Source of the DNA: Saccharicrinis sp. | GTDB taxonomy: Bacteria > Bacteroidota > Bacteroidia > Bacteroidales > Marinilabiliaceae | Length of the DNA stretch: 33,530 nt | Reading direction: 5' to 3' | Assembly (NCBI GenBank): GCA_024635555.1 | Contig: JAGXIO010000008.1 | Span: 1-33,530 of the forward strand | Shown here: piece by piece, positions 24,394 to 32,331 of the stretch | Numbering within the stretch: position 1 is the first letter of the stretch | Layout: every line of letters starts with the position of its first letter | The notes under the pieces: generated by a model | Databases searched by the model: none | Seen by the model: the letters and a program-made list of their open reading frames with translations, nothing else | Told to the model about the DNA's origin: nothing | Made by a program: the position numbers and the translations under genes

Positions 24394-25506
24394 ATGAAAC
24401 ACCTATATATATTTATTCTACTTCTCACAATTGCTTTATCTTCTTGCATGAACGATGATGCTTGGTTCGAGATGAATAAATCGGATTTGCCTCCCCGGGA
24501 CTCTATCAAAGGGCTTTTTGTTATCAGTGAAGGCAATTTTATGTACGATAATGCCTCGCTATCCTATTATGACCCACATGCAAAAAGGGTTTTTAACAAC
24601 GTATTTTTCAATGCTACAGGTGTGCCGCTGGGCGACGTAGCTCAATCGATGGTTATTCGAGATTCTTTGGGTTATGTGGTGATTAATAACAGCAGTAAAA
24701 TATATGTAATAAACGTAAATACCTTTCAATATGTAGGTAAGATTATTGGTTTAACCTCGCCCCGTTACATCCACTTTGTAAGCGATACCAAGGCCTACGT
24801 TACCGATTTATATGCTAAATCCATTGCCATTGTTAATCCCCAAACTTTTCAAATTACAGGAAAAATTGATGTAGATAATGGCGAAACATCTTTTTATCAG
24901 CATCCCACGGAGCAAATGGTGCAATACGATAAGTATGTGTTTACCAATTGCTGGAGCTACGATAATAAAATACTGGTGATTGACAGCGAAACGGATCAGG
25001 TGGTTGATTCCATTGAAGTGCTCAAACAACCCACCTCGTTACGCATAGATGAATACAACAAAATATGGATGGTATCCGATGGTGGCTATGAAGGTTCGCC
25101 TTACGGACAAGAGCAACCCGGACTTCAGCGTATTGATGCCAAGACACGAAAAGTGGAACGTACCTGGCTTTTTAACTTAGAAGACTGGCCGCAGGAACTT
25201 TGTATAAATGGAACAGGCGACACCCTTTATTATATCAACCAGCATATTTACCGTCATGCAGTTCTTTCGGAGGAGGAGCCGGAGCTCTTTATAAAAACCC
25301 TTTATGAAGATGTTATTTACGGGGGGTATTATGGTCTGGATGTAGATCCCTATAACTCCCAAATATACATAGCCGATGCCATTGACAATGTGCAACGTGG
25401 TACTATTTATCGCTATTCGTCCGACGGAAAAACTATTATGGATAAGTTTAAAGTGGGTATTATACCGGGCGGTTTTTGCTTTAACCCTAATAATTCAAGA
25501 AAATGA
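24394..25506 (+). CDS. btuG: BtuG-like YncE/DUF5074 beta-propeller lipoprotein
   Basis: The 370-residue precursor has a lipobox LSSC (C18) and a repeated propeller pattern of about 45 residues: [80 protein letters not shown] and [20 protein letters not shown]. In Bacteroides BtuG is a surface propeller that binds cobalamin tightly and lids BtuB; this protein has the same fold, lipoprotein anchor and gene position after the receptor. The function is inferred from fold and context. It ends the cobalamin locus; the next gene is convergent. Confidence 0.82.
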   Translation: MKHLYIFILLLTIALSSCMNDDAWFEMNKSDLPPRDSIKGLFVISEGNFMYDNASLSYYDPHAKRVFNNVFFNATGVPLGDVAQSMVIRDSLGYVVINNSSKIYVINVNTFQYVGKIIGLTSPRYIHFVSDTKAYVTDLYAKSIAIVNPQTFQITGKIDVDNGETSFYQHPTEQMVQYDKYVFTNCWSYDNKILVIDSETDQVVDSIEVLKQPTSLRIDEYNKIWMVSDGGYEGSPYGQEQPGLQRIDAKTRKVERTWLFNLEDWPQELCINGTGDTLYYINQHIYRHAVLSEEEPELFIKTLYEDVIYGGYYGLDVDPYNSQIYIADAIDNVQRGTIYRYSSDGKTIMDKFKVGIIPGGFCFNPNNSRK

Positions 25507-25560
25507 TGTAAGAACGATGTAACAGGGTCAGTTTTTTAGATTTCGTATTTAAGCGCTTAT

Positions 25561-26106
25561 TTAATGGCTTCTCTCTCCAATTTTCTTTGCATCAGTAATA
25601 AACGAAATGCCCTGTTGACCGTTTGTGCCTATCATAACCGTTTGAATCATGAGCTGGTCGGCAAAGTTTGTTGCACCCCATTCAACGATAAAGTTGGCTC
25701 CAGCACCTCCTGTTATCTGCTTTTCGTCAACGACAAACTCTATCGATTCTAAAGGAGTCAGTATAATGGTAGAGTCCACATACCCATGCAAAAAAGTTCC
25801 GTACGAATCGTGATAATTTGCCGAGAGAATATAGGCAGAATCAACTTGCGAATTATTTCTGATGCTCAAGGTCACCGTTAAGCTAAAGCGCCTGGTGCCA
25901 TCGCGATGGTAAATGTCGGAATACACTGGTACATAATCGGTTTGTAAATAAGCTAAGTCTGCCGAATCAACAGAAGTGTGGTTATAAATATGGCTTGGAT
26001 GGCTTTTTTTTATATCCGAACCCGACTCCTCCTGGTTGCACGAATGCAAGGTTAGCATCACACTGAATAACAAGATTATCTGGAGAATATTTTTTTTAGA
26101 TTTCAT
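25561..26106 (-). CDS. DUF3124 family lipoprotein
   Basis: The 181-residue precursor has a lipobox TLHSC (C23), then a linker and a single beta-rich domain with DYVPVYSDIYHRDGTRRFSL, TVTLSIRNNSQVDSAYILSA and IEFVVDEKQITGGAGANFIV, the pattern of DUF3124. Function unknown. It faces the BtuG-like gene, with 54 bp between the two stop codons, and is not part of that locus. Length is normal. Confidence 0.8.
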   Translation of the reverse strand: MKSKKNILQIILLFSVMLTLHSCNQEESGSDIKKSHPSHIYNHTSVDSADLAYLQTDYVPVYSDIYHRDGTRRFSLTVTLSIRNNSQVDSAYILSANYHDSYGTFLHGYVDSTIILTPLESIEFVVDEKQITGGAGANFIVEWGATNFADQLMIQTVMIGTNGQQGISFITDAKKIGERSH

Positions 26107-26308
26107 AAGGTTTTTATTTGAGTTAAGATACTATTTCTGTAAAGTTAATGAATAAGATAGGTTTTTTTTGAGTTTGCAGGTTAAATAATGGTTATTGCAA
26201 GTAGTGGTAATATTAGCTAACTTTAAAACGGATACAAAATAAATGTTGTGCCTCAAATTTAAGGGTGCTTGTAACGCTAGGATATTTTTCTTTGTGGTTT
26301 AGACAGCT

Positions 26309-26316
26309 TATATTTG
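26309..26316 (+). promoter_or_regulatory. Possible -7 promoter element
   Basis: TATATTTG matches TAnnTTTG exactly and lies 36 bp before the small ORF at 26352. No -33 element is found at the usual spacing. Confidence 0.3.
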
Positions 26317-26351
26317 TAGGCAATAAATAGCAAAAATACGATTAACGCGAT

Positions 26352-26609
26352 ATGCTCAATACTGTTATTTTCCTTTTTTCCGAAGTTTTACTTGTTGCCG
26401 ACGAACGTCAAGAGCAACGAGATAAAACTGTTTTGCCGCATCTGGTGCTAGGCAAAAAGGAGAAGTTGGGTAGCGCATCGCTTGGTATAGCCTACTTGGA
26501 GGCCAAAGAGAAACACTACATTTATACCAGGCACAATCATACGATGAAACGATTATTGAACCACAAAATAATGTTTCAACCGCAGCGTAAAGAATTATCA
26601 CATCTATAA
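26352..26609 (+). CDS. Unassigned small ORF (85 aa)
   Basis: The ORF encodes a basic 85-residue protein with a hydrophobic start (MLNTVIFLFSEVLLV) and a C-terminal half rich in Lys, Arg and His (TRHNHTMKRLLNHKIMFQPQ). I recognise no family. Its only support is a -7-like element 36 bp upstream and the lack of any better gene in the 26.1-26.8 kb gap. An open frame also exists on the opposite strand (26365-26601). It may be a gene remnant. Confidence 0.25.
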   Translation: MLNTVIFLFSEVLLVADERQEQRDKTVLPHLVLGKKEKLGSASLGIAYLEAKEKHYIYTRHNHTMKRLLNHKIMFQPQRKELSHL

Positions 26610-26727
26610 AAATTTATCAATTAATATTTAACAAAGTTTGTAATTGTTCTCTTGCGATAAGCTATAGAGGTGAATAATACGAACAAGTATTCGAATTATA
26701 ATATGACGATATGAAACGAGCCCTCGA

Positions 26728-26796
26728 AGGGTCGGGGCGACCTGTCCCGCAGAATTGCGGGAGGCTATGCGGGTAGCCTCTCACGAAGGGGAAGTA
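26728..26796. other. GC-rich stem-loop cluster in spacer
   Basis: CCCGCAGAATTGCGGG and GGCTATGCGGGTAGCC form two adjacent hairpins at about 26745-26779, flanked by CCTCGAAGGG and CACGAAGGGG. The surrounding bases are AT-rich, so this looks like a small repeated intergenic element. Confidence 0.4.
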
Positions 26797-26847
26797 TAAC
26801 TGACGAGTTCCATCAAATGCAAATAAAGAACAAATAATTAAAATGAG

Positions 26848-27261
26848 ATGAACGGACAAATTAAAATTACCGAACTTGATTATGAGCGATTAAGTAGTCT
26901 GATAATTAGGGCTAAAACAGACAGTACCATTGAGTTTAAAAATCTTAATGTACTTGGGAGTGAGATAAAACGAGCCCTAAAAGTTGATTCTAAAAAAATT
27001 GAGCCTGAATTTGTGACCATGAATTCTGTGGTTAAGGTGGTTACCGTGGAAACAGACCGGCCAATGACGGTTAAAGTGGTTTACCCTAAGGATGCCGATT
27101 TTAAAAAGGGACATGTCTCCATTTTTTCGCCCTTGGGAAGTGCCCTGTTAGGTTACAAGGTTGGCGACACGGTATCGTTTGAGGCACCCAAAGGTGAAAT
27201 AGAAATTAAAATAGAAAGTATTGATTATCAACCTGAATCGAGCGGCGATTTTTCGTTGTAA
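26848..27261 (+). CDS. Rnk / GreA-GreB C-terminal domain protein
   Basis: The 137-residue protein ends in a GreA/GreB C-terminal (FKBP-like) domain with HVSIFSPLGSALLGYKVGDT then VSFEAPKGEIEIKI. The N-terminal part (LDYERLSSLIIRAKT) is short and lacks the long acidic coiled coil of true GreA, so the protein matches the Rnk type ('regulator of nucleoside diphosphate kinase'), which binds RNA polymerase. The length equals that of Rnk. It is a lone gene with no partner in the window. Confidence 0.82.
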   Translation: MNGQIKITELDYERLSSLIIRAKTDSTIEFKNLNVLGSEIKRALKVDSKKIEPEFVTMNSVVKVVTVETDRPMTVKVVYPKDADFKKGHVSIFSPLGSALLGYKVGDTVSFEAPKGEIEIKIESIDYQPESSGDFSL

Positions 27262-27275
27262 ATAGTGGCTATAAG

Positions 27276-27420
27276 AAAACGCCAAATACTGCGTTATTCT
27301 CATCTTGAAAACAGTCATCCCGTAAATGTTTTTTGTTGATTTCTTAAATAAAAATCTTACAAAACCAATAACGGGACTCCTTGATTTCCAAGATTTAGAA
27401 AGCCTTGTCTTTGGCGTTTT
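27276..27420. other. Nested inverted repeats, possible structured RNA or small mobile element
   Basis: Three helices nest in order: AAAACGCCAAA (27276-27286) with TTTGGCGTTTT (27410-27420), ATCTTG (27302-27307) with CAAGAT (27389-27394), and TCCCGT (27318-27323) with ACGGGA (27371-27376). No coding frame is apparent. The outer stem runs into further T, so it could also act as a terminator for the upstream gene. Confidence 0.45.
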
Positions 27421-27499
27421 TTATCGAGCCACTTGAAAACATCCGAGTTTTCTTAGATGTAATAAATAGAATTACCTAACTTAAAAATTTGATACTTAG

Positions 27500-27542
27500 C
27501 AGGTTTATTAGCAATAGGCAAATAAACCTGTTAGGTGTTTTT
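27500..27542 (+). terminator. Hairpin with T-run, repeated AACCTGTTAGG motifs
   Basis: CAGGTTTATT (27500-27509) pairs with AATAAACCTG (27521-27530), followed shortly by a T-rich tract. AACCTG recurs at about 27525, 27549 and 27573, the first two followed by TTAGG and the third by CTCGG. It may mark the end of a transcript or a dispersed repeat. Confidence 0.4.
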
Positions 27543-27601
27543 TCTAGAACCTGTTAGGAATTTTCACTTGTAAACCTGCTCGGTATAACTAATTTTGAAC
27601 T

Positions 27602-28705
27602 ATGACAAATTTAGTAAACGCATCAAACAAGGTTGAAACCTTGATTAAATTGTGCTGTTTGGGCGATGCCGTAACGGGAATAGATGTGGATTTGGATCAA
27701 GAAGTTATTGCTTTGGGCTTGCAGCATGGGGTGGGTGCATGGTGCTACACCACACTGACAATTAATGAACCCCAACTTGCCAATGATGCATTGTTATTAC
27801 CCTGGAAAAAGCTGTACATTCAAACTTCCATTAAATATCAGCAAAAGCTGAAAATATTTACACAAATACAACAGCTATTTGCAAATGAAAATATTCCGCT
27901 AATCGCTTTAAAAGGAATGGCGTTAGCTTCAGGTTTATACCAAGATGAGGGGGTGCGCCCTATGGGCGATATGGATTTGCTTGTTCCTGAAGGGGAAGGT
28001 ATTAGGGCGCTTAATATATTGTTGAAAGCCGGTGCGCAAATGACGGTTGTACCCCGCTCGGCATTGCACGAGCAGGTTCACTCACATGTAAGGGCAATTA
28101 TGTTTCAGGGTGTCCTTATCGAAATTCATCAGCGTTTGTTTTCATTGGGAAGTGCTTTTTATATTGATAGTATCAATTTATTTAAGCATTCCGTTAGCAT
28201 TACAAAGCAAGGTGTTTGTTTACAAACATTAAGCGATACTTACATGGGCTATCACCTTGTGGCTCATGCCGCAGCCAATATAGCTGGAGGTGGGCTCAGG
28301 TTGGGCTGGCTGGTGGATGTGGCCGTATTGTGGAATCGGGTAGATGATAAAATAAAATATATGCTGGATATACTGACTTTTAAGCCCCAGCGAAAAAATG
28401 AAATGATACGTATTTTTCAAATGGCCTCCTTGTTTTTGCCTACTCAAAGCCATACCATATTGTTTGACGAACCGATACCTAAGCAGGAATTACTTAAGGA
28501 TATAGGCGGATTGATGACCGTATGTAAAGTAGAAGAAAAGCACCGTGTTATTAATCTTATGCAAATTTTTAAAACACCCGGCTTAAATAAAAAAATGAGG
28601 CTTTTATGGCGGGAGTTTTTTCCTGTTGCCGAGTATATGCGGTTTAGATATAAAGTGACATCTGTAAGCCCATGGCTTTACCTGAAAAGGATTTTTAGAT
28701 TGTAA
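27602..28705 (+). CDS. NTP_transf_5 nucleotidyltransferase family protein
   Basis: The 367-residue protein carries LIALKGMALASGLYQDEGVR followed by PMGDMDLLVPEGEG, the KG and GDxD motifs of the Pfam 'uncharacterised nucleotidyltransferase' family NTP_transf_5, and HVRAIMFQGVLIEIHQRLFS and GLRLGWLVDVAVLW further on. Members are often coded with exopolysaccharide genes; here a glycosyltransferase lies 3.6 kb downstream with the repeat array between. The substrate is unknown. The nucleotidyltransferase core occupies about 95-230, and the C-terminal region is helical and basic (WLYLKRIFRL). Confidence 0.8.
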   Translation: MTNLVNASNKVETLIKLCCLGDAVTGIDVDLDQEVIALGLQHGVGAWCYTTLTINEPQLANDALLLPWKKLYIQTSIKYQQKLKIFTQIQQLFANENIPLIALKGMALASGLYQDEGVRPMGDMDLLVPEGEGIRALNILLKAGAQMTVVPRSALHEQVHSHVRAIMFQGVLIEIHQRLFSLGSAFYIDSINLFKHSVSITKQGVCLQTLSDTYMGYHLVAHAAANIAGGGLRLGWLVDVAVLWNRVDDKIKYMLDILTFKPQRKNEMIRIFQMASLFLPTQSHTILFDEPIPKQELLKDIGGLMTVCKVEEKHRVINLMQIFKTPGLNKKMRLLWREFFPVAEYMRFRYKVTSVSPWLYLKRIFRL

Positions 28706-28763
28706 GATGGGAGAGGGCTGGTGGCAGTTAGCCATTGGCTAGTAGCTGTTAGCAGGAAGTGCA

Positions 28764-28798
28764 GAGCAAGGAGCAAGGAGCAAGGAGCAAGGGGCAAG
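28764..28798 (+). repeat. Heptamer tandem repeat (GAGCAAG type)
   Basis: Four perfect GAGCAAG units followed by GGGCAAG. It lies in the gene-free stretch (28706-28960) between the nucleotidyltransferase and the repeat array. That stretch also has a stem AGGGTACGAC (28861-28870) with GTCGTGCCCT (28889-28898), one G-T pair. Confidence 0.85.
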
Positions 28799-28959
28799 GA
28801 GCTGGGAGCAGAGAGTATTTAGCATAAAGCGTAAAGAGGGGTGCCTGTTTTTTGAACCTCAGGGTACGACTATCTGCGCCTCGTAAATGTCGTGCCCTAA
28901 GTAGAAAAAAAAGTATATAGATGGTGGTATATGTTAGAAAGACTGTTTGCTTTTATTTT

Positions 28960-29406
28960 CTTCAAAAGGTATGATAAATATAGTTGCCTGATGAATATGG
29001 TTTTAGGGGGATTTGCTTTGATTAAGCTTCTATCCATTCAATCCCCCTGCCTGGCTTAAAACTGCAAAAAGGTTTTAAAATGCCCCCTTTTCCAAGGGGG
29101 AAATCGATCCCTTAATGGTAAAAAAAGTATAGATGAATGGCTGGTTTTCCCCCTTTTCAAAGGGGGTGATAAATATAGTTGCTTGATAAATGTGGTTTAG
29201 GGGGATTTGTTTTGATTAAGCTTCTATCCATTCAATCCCCCTGCCTGGCTTAAAACTGCAAAAAGGTTTTAAAATGCCCCCTTTTTTAAGGGGGAAATCG
29301 ATCCCTTAATGGTAAAAAAAGTATAAGTGAATGGCTGGCTTTCCCCCTTTTCAAAGGGGGTGATAAATATAGTTGTTTGATAAATATGGTTTAGGGGGAT
29401 TTGTTT
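28960..29406. repeat. Three-hairpin repeat array, block 1 (two full units and partial ends)
   Basis: Each unit of about 195 bp contains three palindromes in order: CCCCCTTTTCAAAGGGGG; AGGGGGATT paired with AATCCCCCT around ATTAAGCTTC; and CCCCCTTTTCCAAGGGGG. Units are anchored by ATTAAGCTTC at 29021 and 29215 (194 bp apart). The first left end is degenerate and a third unit is cut off at 29406 by the DUF559 remnant. No transposase or direct-repeat/spacer layout is present, so it is neither an intact insertion sequence nor CRISPR. Reading frames across it are accidental. Confidence 0.85.
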
Positions 29407-29577
29407 TTAATCGCCAGGTTTTAGCTTATCTTCTAATTCGAGCACATTGGCTTCGATAGCCAGTATCACATTGTTCAAATCGGTTTTAATATCGTATTCC
29501 TGAATCCTCAATACACGGTAACCCAATTGATTTAGCCTTTTATTGTAGTGAGACAGATTCATGTTTGCATTTTCATG
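29407..29577 (-). pseudogene. C-terminal remnant of a DUF559 endonuclease-like gene
   Basis: The minus strand reads SHYNKRLNQLGYRVLRIQEY then DIKTDLNNVILAIEA and a stop at 29409-29407. The LGYRVLRI and NVILAIE segments match the end of DUF559 proteins (very-short-patch-repair-like endonuclease fold). The catalytic N-terminal part is missing; an in-frame TGA lies at 29580-29578, and repeat sequence follows. It is a broken gene left between two repeat blocks. Confidence 0.65.
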
Positions 29578-29584
29578 TCAAGTT

Positions 29585-29950
29585 AAAGCCTTTTTCCCCC
29601 TTTTCAAAGGGGGTTATAAATATAGTCGTTTGATAAATATGGTTTTAGGGGGATTTGCTTTGATTAAGTTTCTCTCCATTCAATCCCCTTGTCTGGCTTA
29701 CAACTGCAAAAAGGCTTTTAACTGCCCCCTTTTCCAAGGGGAAAATAAATCTCCTAATGGCAAAAAAAGTATAGATGAACGGCTGGCTTTCCCCCTTTCG
29801 CAAAGGGGGTGATAAAGAAAGTTGCATGATGAATATGGTTGTAGGGGGATTTGTTTTGATTAAGCTTCTACCCATTCAATCCCCCTGTCTGGCTTACAAC
29901 TGCAAAAAGGCTTTTAACTGCCCCCTTTTCCAAGGGGGAAAATGGATTTG
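29585..29950. repeat. Three-hairpin repeat array, block 2 (two units)
   Basis: Units are anchored by ATTAAGTTTC at 29663 and ATTAAGCTTC at 29859 (196 bp apart). Both share variants such as CTGGCTTACAACTGC that differ from block 1, so the pair arose by local tandem duplication. Confidence 0.85.
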
Positions 29951-30023
29951 TTTTGCCGATGCGGGATGTTTTTGATTAAGCTACTGTATACTCAATCCCA
30001 CTGAAATGTTACGGTGCAGGAAT

Positions 30024-30330
30024 TCATTTTATTCTCTTTTGCCATAATTTGGGATCTCTGCTTGTATGAAAAATGGCCTCTATACGAACTTGCTTTAAGT
30101 TGGTGTTAACACGATAATGAATCATGTAAGGATATTTTTTGATAGACAAACAACGTATCTTGTCATATCTATTCGGTAGGGAATGTGCTGATTTTTTTAA
30201 GAGGTCGATGTGTATTTGAATGTTATTGTAAAACTTTCTACCAAAACCTGGTTGTTTTTTTATTGTACCAATCAACAGTTTCTTGGATATCTTTTTTTAC
30301 ATCGGGGTTAAAGGTGATTTAATATGTCAT
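30024..30330 (-). pseudogene. RelE/ParE-family toxin gene with nonsense codon and frameshift
   Basis: The 3' part reads QPGFGRKFYNNIQIHIDLLK and KIRCLSIKKYPYMIHYRVN, then AIFHTSRDPKLWQKR, clear ParE/RelE toxin sequence. The natural start is ATG 30330, overlapping the antitoxin stop as ATGA, but the reading is MTY-stop-ITFNPDVKKDIQETVDWYNKK: codon 4 is TAA (30321-30319) where GAA (Glu) is usual. A run of seven A on the minus strand (30261-30255) then holds one base too many and shifts the frame into the downstream part. With two separate lesions the toxin is almost certainly inactive. The downstream ORF alone (83 codons from 30275) lacks the first helices. Confidence 0.8.
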
Positions 30331-30548
30331 GCATCAAAGTTTATATGATCTTCCATGTTGTCCCAATCCAAATAATTTTCTATTTTATTGTCGTATTTTG
30401 CTATCCGATCGCGAACAATATTCTTATGGCTTTCCGGGATATGGGCCGTAGTAAAATCTTCAATACTCTTTATAAAAGATAGTTCTTGTAAATTCTCTAA
30501 AAACACTTCGCTTTTGTGGTCTTCTATGGTGATGGCAAATTTTTTCAT
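30327..30548 (-). CDS. Antitoxin / addiction module component of the broken ParE pair
   Basis: The 73-residue acidic protein begins MKKFAITIEDHKSEVFLENL and continues through IPESHKNIVRDRIAKYDNKI to YLDWDNMEDHINFDA, the layout of small antitoxins found directly before RelE/ParE toxins in Bacteroidota. Its stop shares ATGA with the toxin's start codon. It is intact although the toxin is not, so it may persist as a regulator, protect against related toxins, or simply be decaying more slowly. Confidence 0.75.
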   Translation of the reverse strand: MKKFAITIEDHKSEVFLENLQELSFIKSIEDFTTAHIPESHKNIVRDRIAKYDNKIENYLDWDNMEDHINFDA

Positions 30549-30611
30549 CTCACACTAATTATTTGTTTTTATTAAGCGCTCATACTGTTAAGGTCAGAGT
30601 TGATTGAAGTG

Positions 30612-31397
30612 TTAAAACAGAAGTGTGAATCCCTTATCTTTCTTTTGGTACTTTTCAATTTCAATTTCATAAAATTTAATTTGCTGCGAAGCGATAAATT
30701 CTCTAAAGATATTTGGGTCTTGTTGCTTTTCAGTCTCGTTTAAAGCATCGATGTACTCAGCCCTATCTTCGGTGAATATTTTAATGAGCGGTTCATTCAT
30801 ATAGAGCTGGATGTAGTTCATCATCAAGCGCGACGTACGTCCGTTACCATCGCCAAAGGGGTGAATGTTTACCAAGTTGTAATGTATATCGGCTGCTAGC
30901 TTTAGGCAGTCATTGCGAGTTAAATTTTGCAGTCGATTATTAACTGATGCTACCAGCTTTATGAGTAAGGGTTCTACTTTTTTATAATCCGGAAAATATT
31001 TTTGATCCACATAGACCTGCGCTAAACGTAAATCGCCTTTTGCAGTATTAAATGAACCTGCCATAGAATTAATTTCACTGCCCGTGTTTTTCATGACTTG
31101 AGAGGCAATAGTCTGGATAAAAGGGATAGATATTGCTTGTTTTCTCAGAGCAGCTTCTTTAATAAACAGAAAAGCTTGATAATGGTCTTTCACCATTAAA
31201 TGGTCTGTAAGCGATTTGCCTTTGGCTGTAATATCCTTTTCTAACAGTACTTTGGTGTCACTCTCACTTAATGAGCATCCTTCAATTTTTGTGGAATGAT
31301 AAATAATGGATATCATGGCAAATTTCTCGTAATTGATTACCTCATGGAGATTTAGTGCCATGTATTCTTTTCGTAATATGTCCAGTTGATTCCACAT
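30612..31397 (-). CDS. Fic family protein (AMP-transferase type)
   Basis: From ATG 31397 the 261-residue protein has the full Fic core HPFGDGNGRTSR (residues 179-190) with catalytic His and the phosphate-binding loop. An N-terminal STKIEG (35-40) fits the class II inhibitory motif (S/T)xxxE(G/N), which blocks ATP until relieved. Family members transfer AMP or related groups onto target proteins. The target is unknown. An in-frame TTG six codons upstream is possible, but TACCTTTG (31408-31401), a -7-like element, lies there and would give an almost leaderless mRNA starting at the ATG. The gene lies between repeat blocks 2 and 3 together with the ParE pair. Confidence 0.87.
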   Translation of the reverse strand: MWNQLDILRKEYMALNLHEVINYEKFAMISIIYHSTKIEGCSLSESDTKVLLEKDITAKGKSLTDHLMVKDHYQAFLFIKEAALRKQAISIPFIQTIASQVMKNTGSEINSMAGSFNTAKGDLRLAQVYVDQKYFPDYKKVEPLLIKLVASVNNRLQNLTRNDCLKLAADIHYNLVNIHPFGDGNGRTSRLMMNYIQLYMNEPLIKIFTEDRAEYIDALNETEKQQDPNIFREFIASQQIKFYEIEIEKYQKKDKGFTLLF

Positions 31398-31504
31398 GTA
31401 ACAAAGGTAGGGCAAAAATCTATTGTTTTTTTAGATTGCTATTCATTTTTTGGTGCAAAGCTATATAGTAAGGTGTCTTGCTTCAAATTGGGAATATATT
31501 TAAT

Positions 31505-32145
31505 TACAGACACTTTTCCCCCTTTTCAAAGGGGATGATAAATAAAGTTGTTTGATAAATAGGTTTTAGGGGGATTTGTATTGATTAAGCTTCTACCCAT
31601 TCAATCCCCCTGCCTGGTTTAAAACTGCAAAAAGACTTTTGACTGCCCCCTTTTCCAAGGGGGAAATAAATCTTCTAATGGCAAAAAAAAGTATAGATGA
31701 ACGGCTGGCTTTCCCCCTTTCGCAAAGGGGGTGGTAAAGATGGTTGTTTGATCAATATGGTTGTAGGGGGATCTGTATTGATTAAGCTTCTACCCATTCA
31801 ATCCCCCTGTCTGGTTTAAAATTGAAACATGATTTTAAAATGTCCCCCCTTTTCTAAGGGGGAAAGTGTTTTACATGGCAAAGTATATAATTTCATATTG
31901 GTTTTCCCCCTTTTTAAAGGGGGTGATAAATATGGTTGTTCGATGAATGTGGTTTTAGGGGGATTTGCTTTTAATGGGGGTGTTTCGCTGATGGGGGATT
32001 TGTATTGATTAAGCTTCTATCCATTCAATCCCCCTGTCTGACTTCAAACTGCAAAAGACTTTTGGCTGCCCCCTTTTCCAAGGGGGAAATCGATCTCCTA
32101 ATAGCAAAAAAAAGTATAGATGAATGGCTGGTTTCCCCATTTCTC
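31505..32145. repeat. Three-hairpin repeat array, block 3 (three units)
   Basis: Units are anchored by ATTAAGCTTC at 31584, 31780 and 32008. The last spacing is 228 bp because of an added piece with GGGGGTGTTTCGCTGATGGGGG. The right end is degenerate at 32130-32150. The following spacer to 32331 has no gene; it contains GCCATCCGCCATTCGCCATCCGC, an imperfect short tandem repeat, at about 32227. Confidence 0.85.
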
Positions 32146-32331
32146 TCGTCGAAAGCAGGACAGGTTCAACGGGCTAAAGATGGATTAATTGCCAGCCACC
32201 AGAAGCTACAGGCTAATAGCTACCCGCCATCCGCCATTCGCCATCCGCTCTCGAAGTAATTAAATTTTGGGCATTGGGACATTGCTTCGCTCTGTATCAG
32301 CTACTATTTTTTACTACCTTTATCGGCAAAT

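Noticed and set aside
26365-26601. 78-codon minus-strand ORF
   Set aside because: It is antisense to an equally weak ORF and has no recognisable features or promoter.
29561-29975. ORFs of 66-83 codons in the repeat array, on both strands
   Set aside because: They arise from the repeated hairpins themselves and recur with each unit.
28960-32145. CRISPR array
   Set aside because: Units are about 195 bp, internally palindromic and without uniform unique spacers; no cas genes are present.
32005-32259. 84-codon plus-strand ORF
   Set aside because: It consists of repeat-unit sequence and low-complexity spacer.
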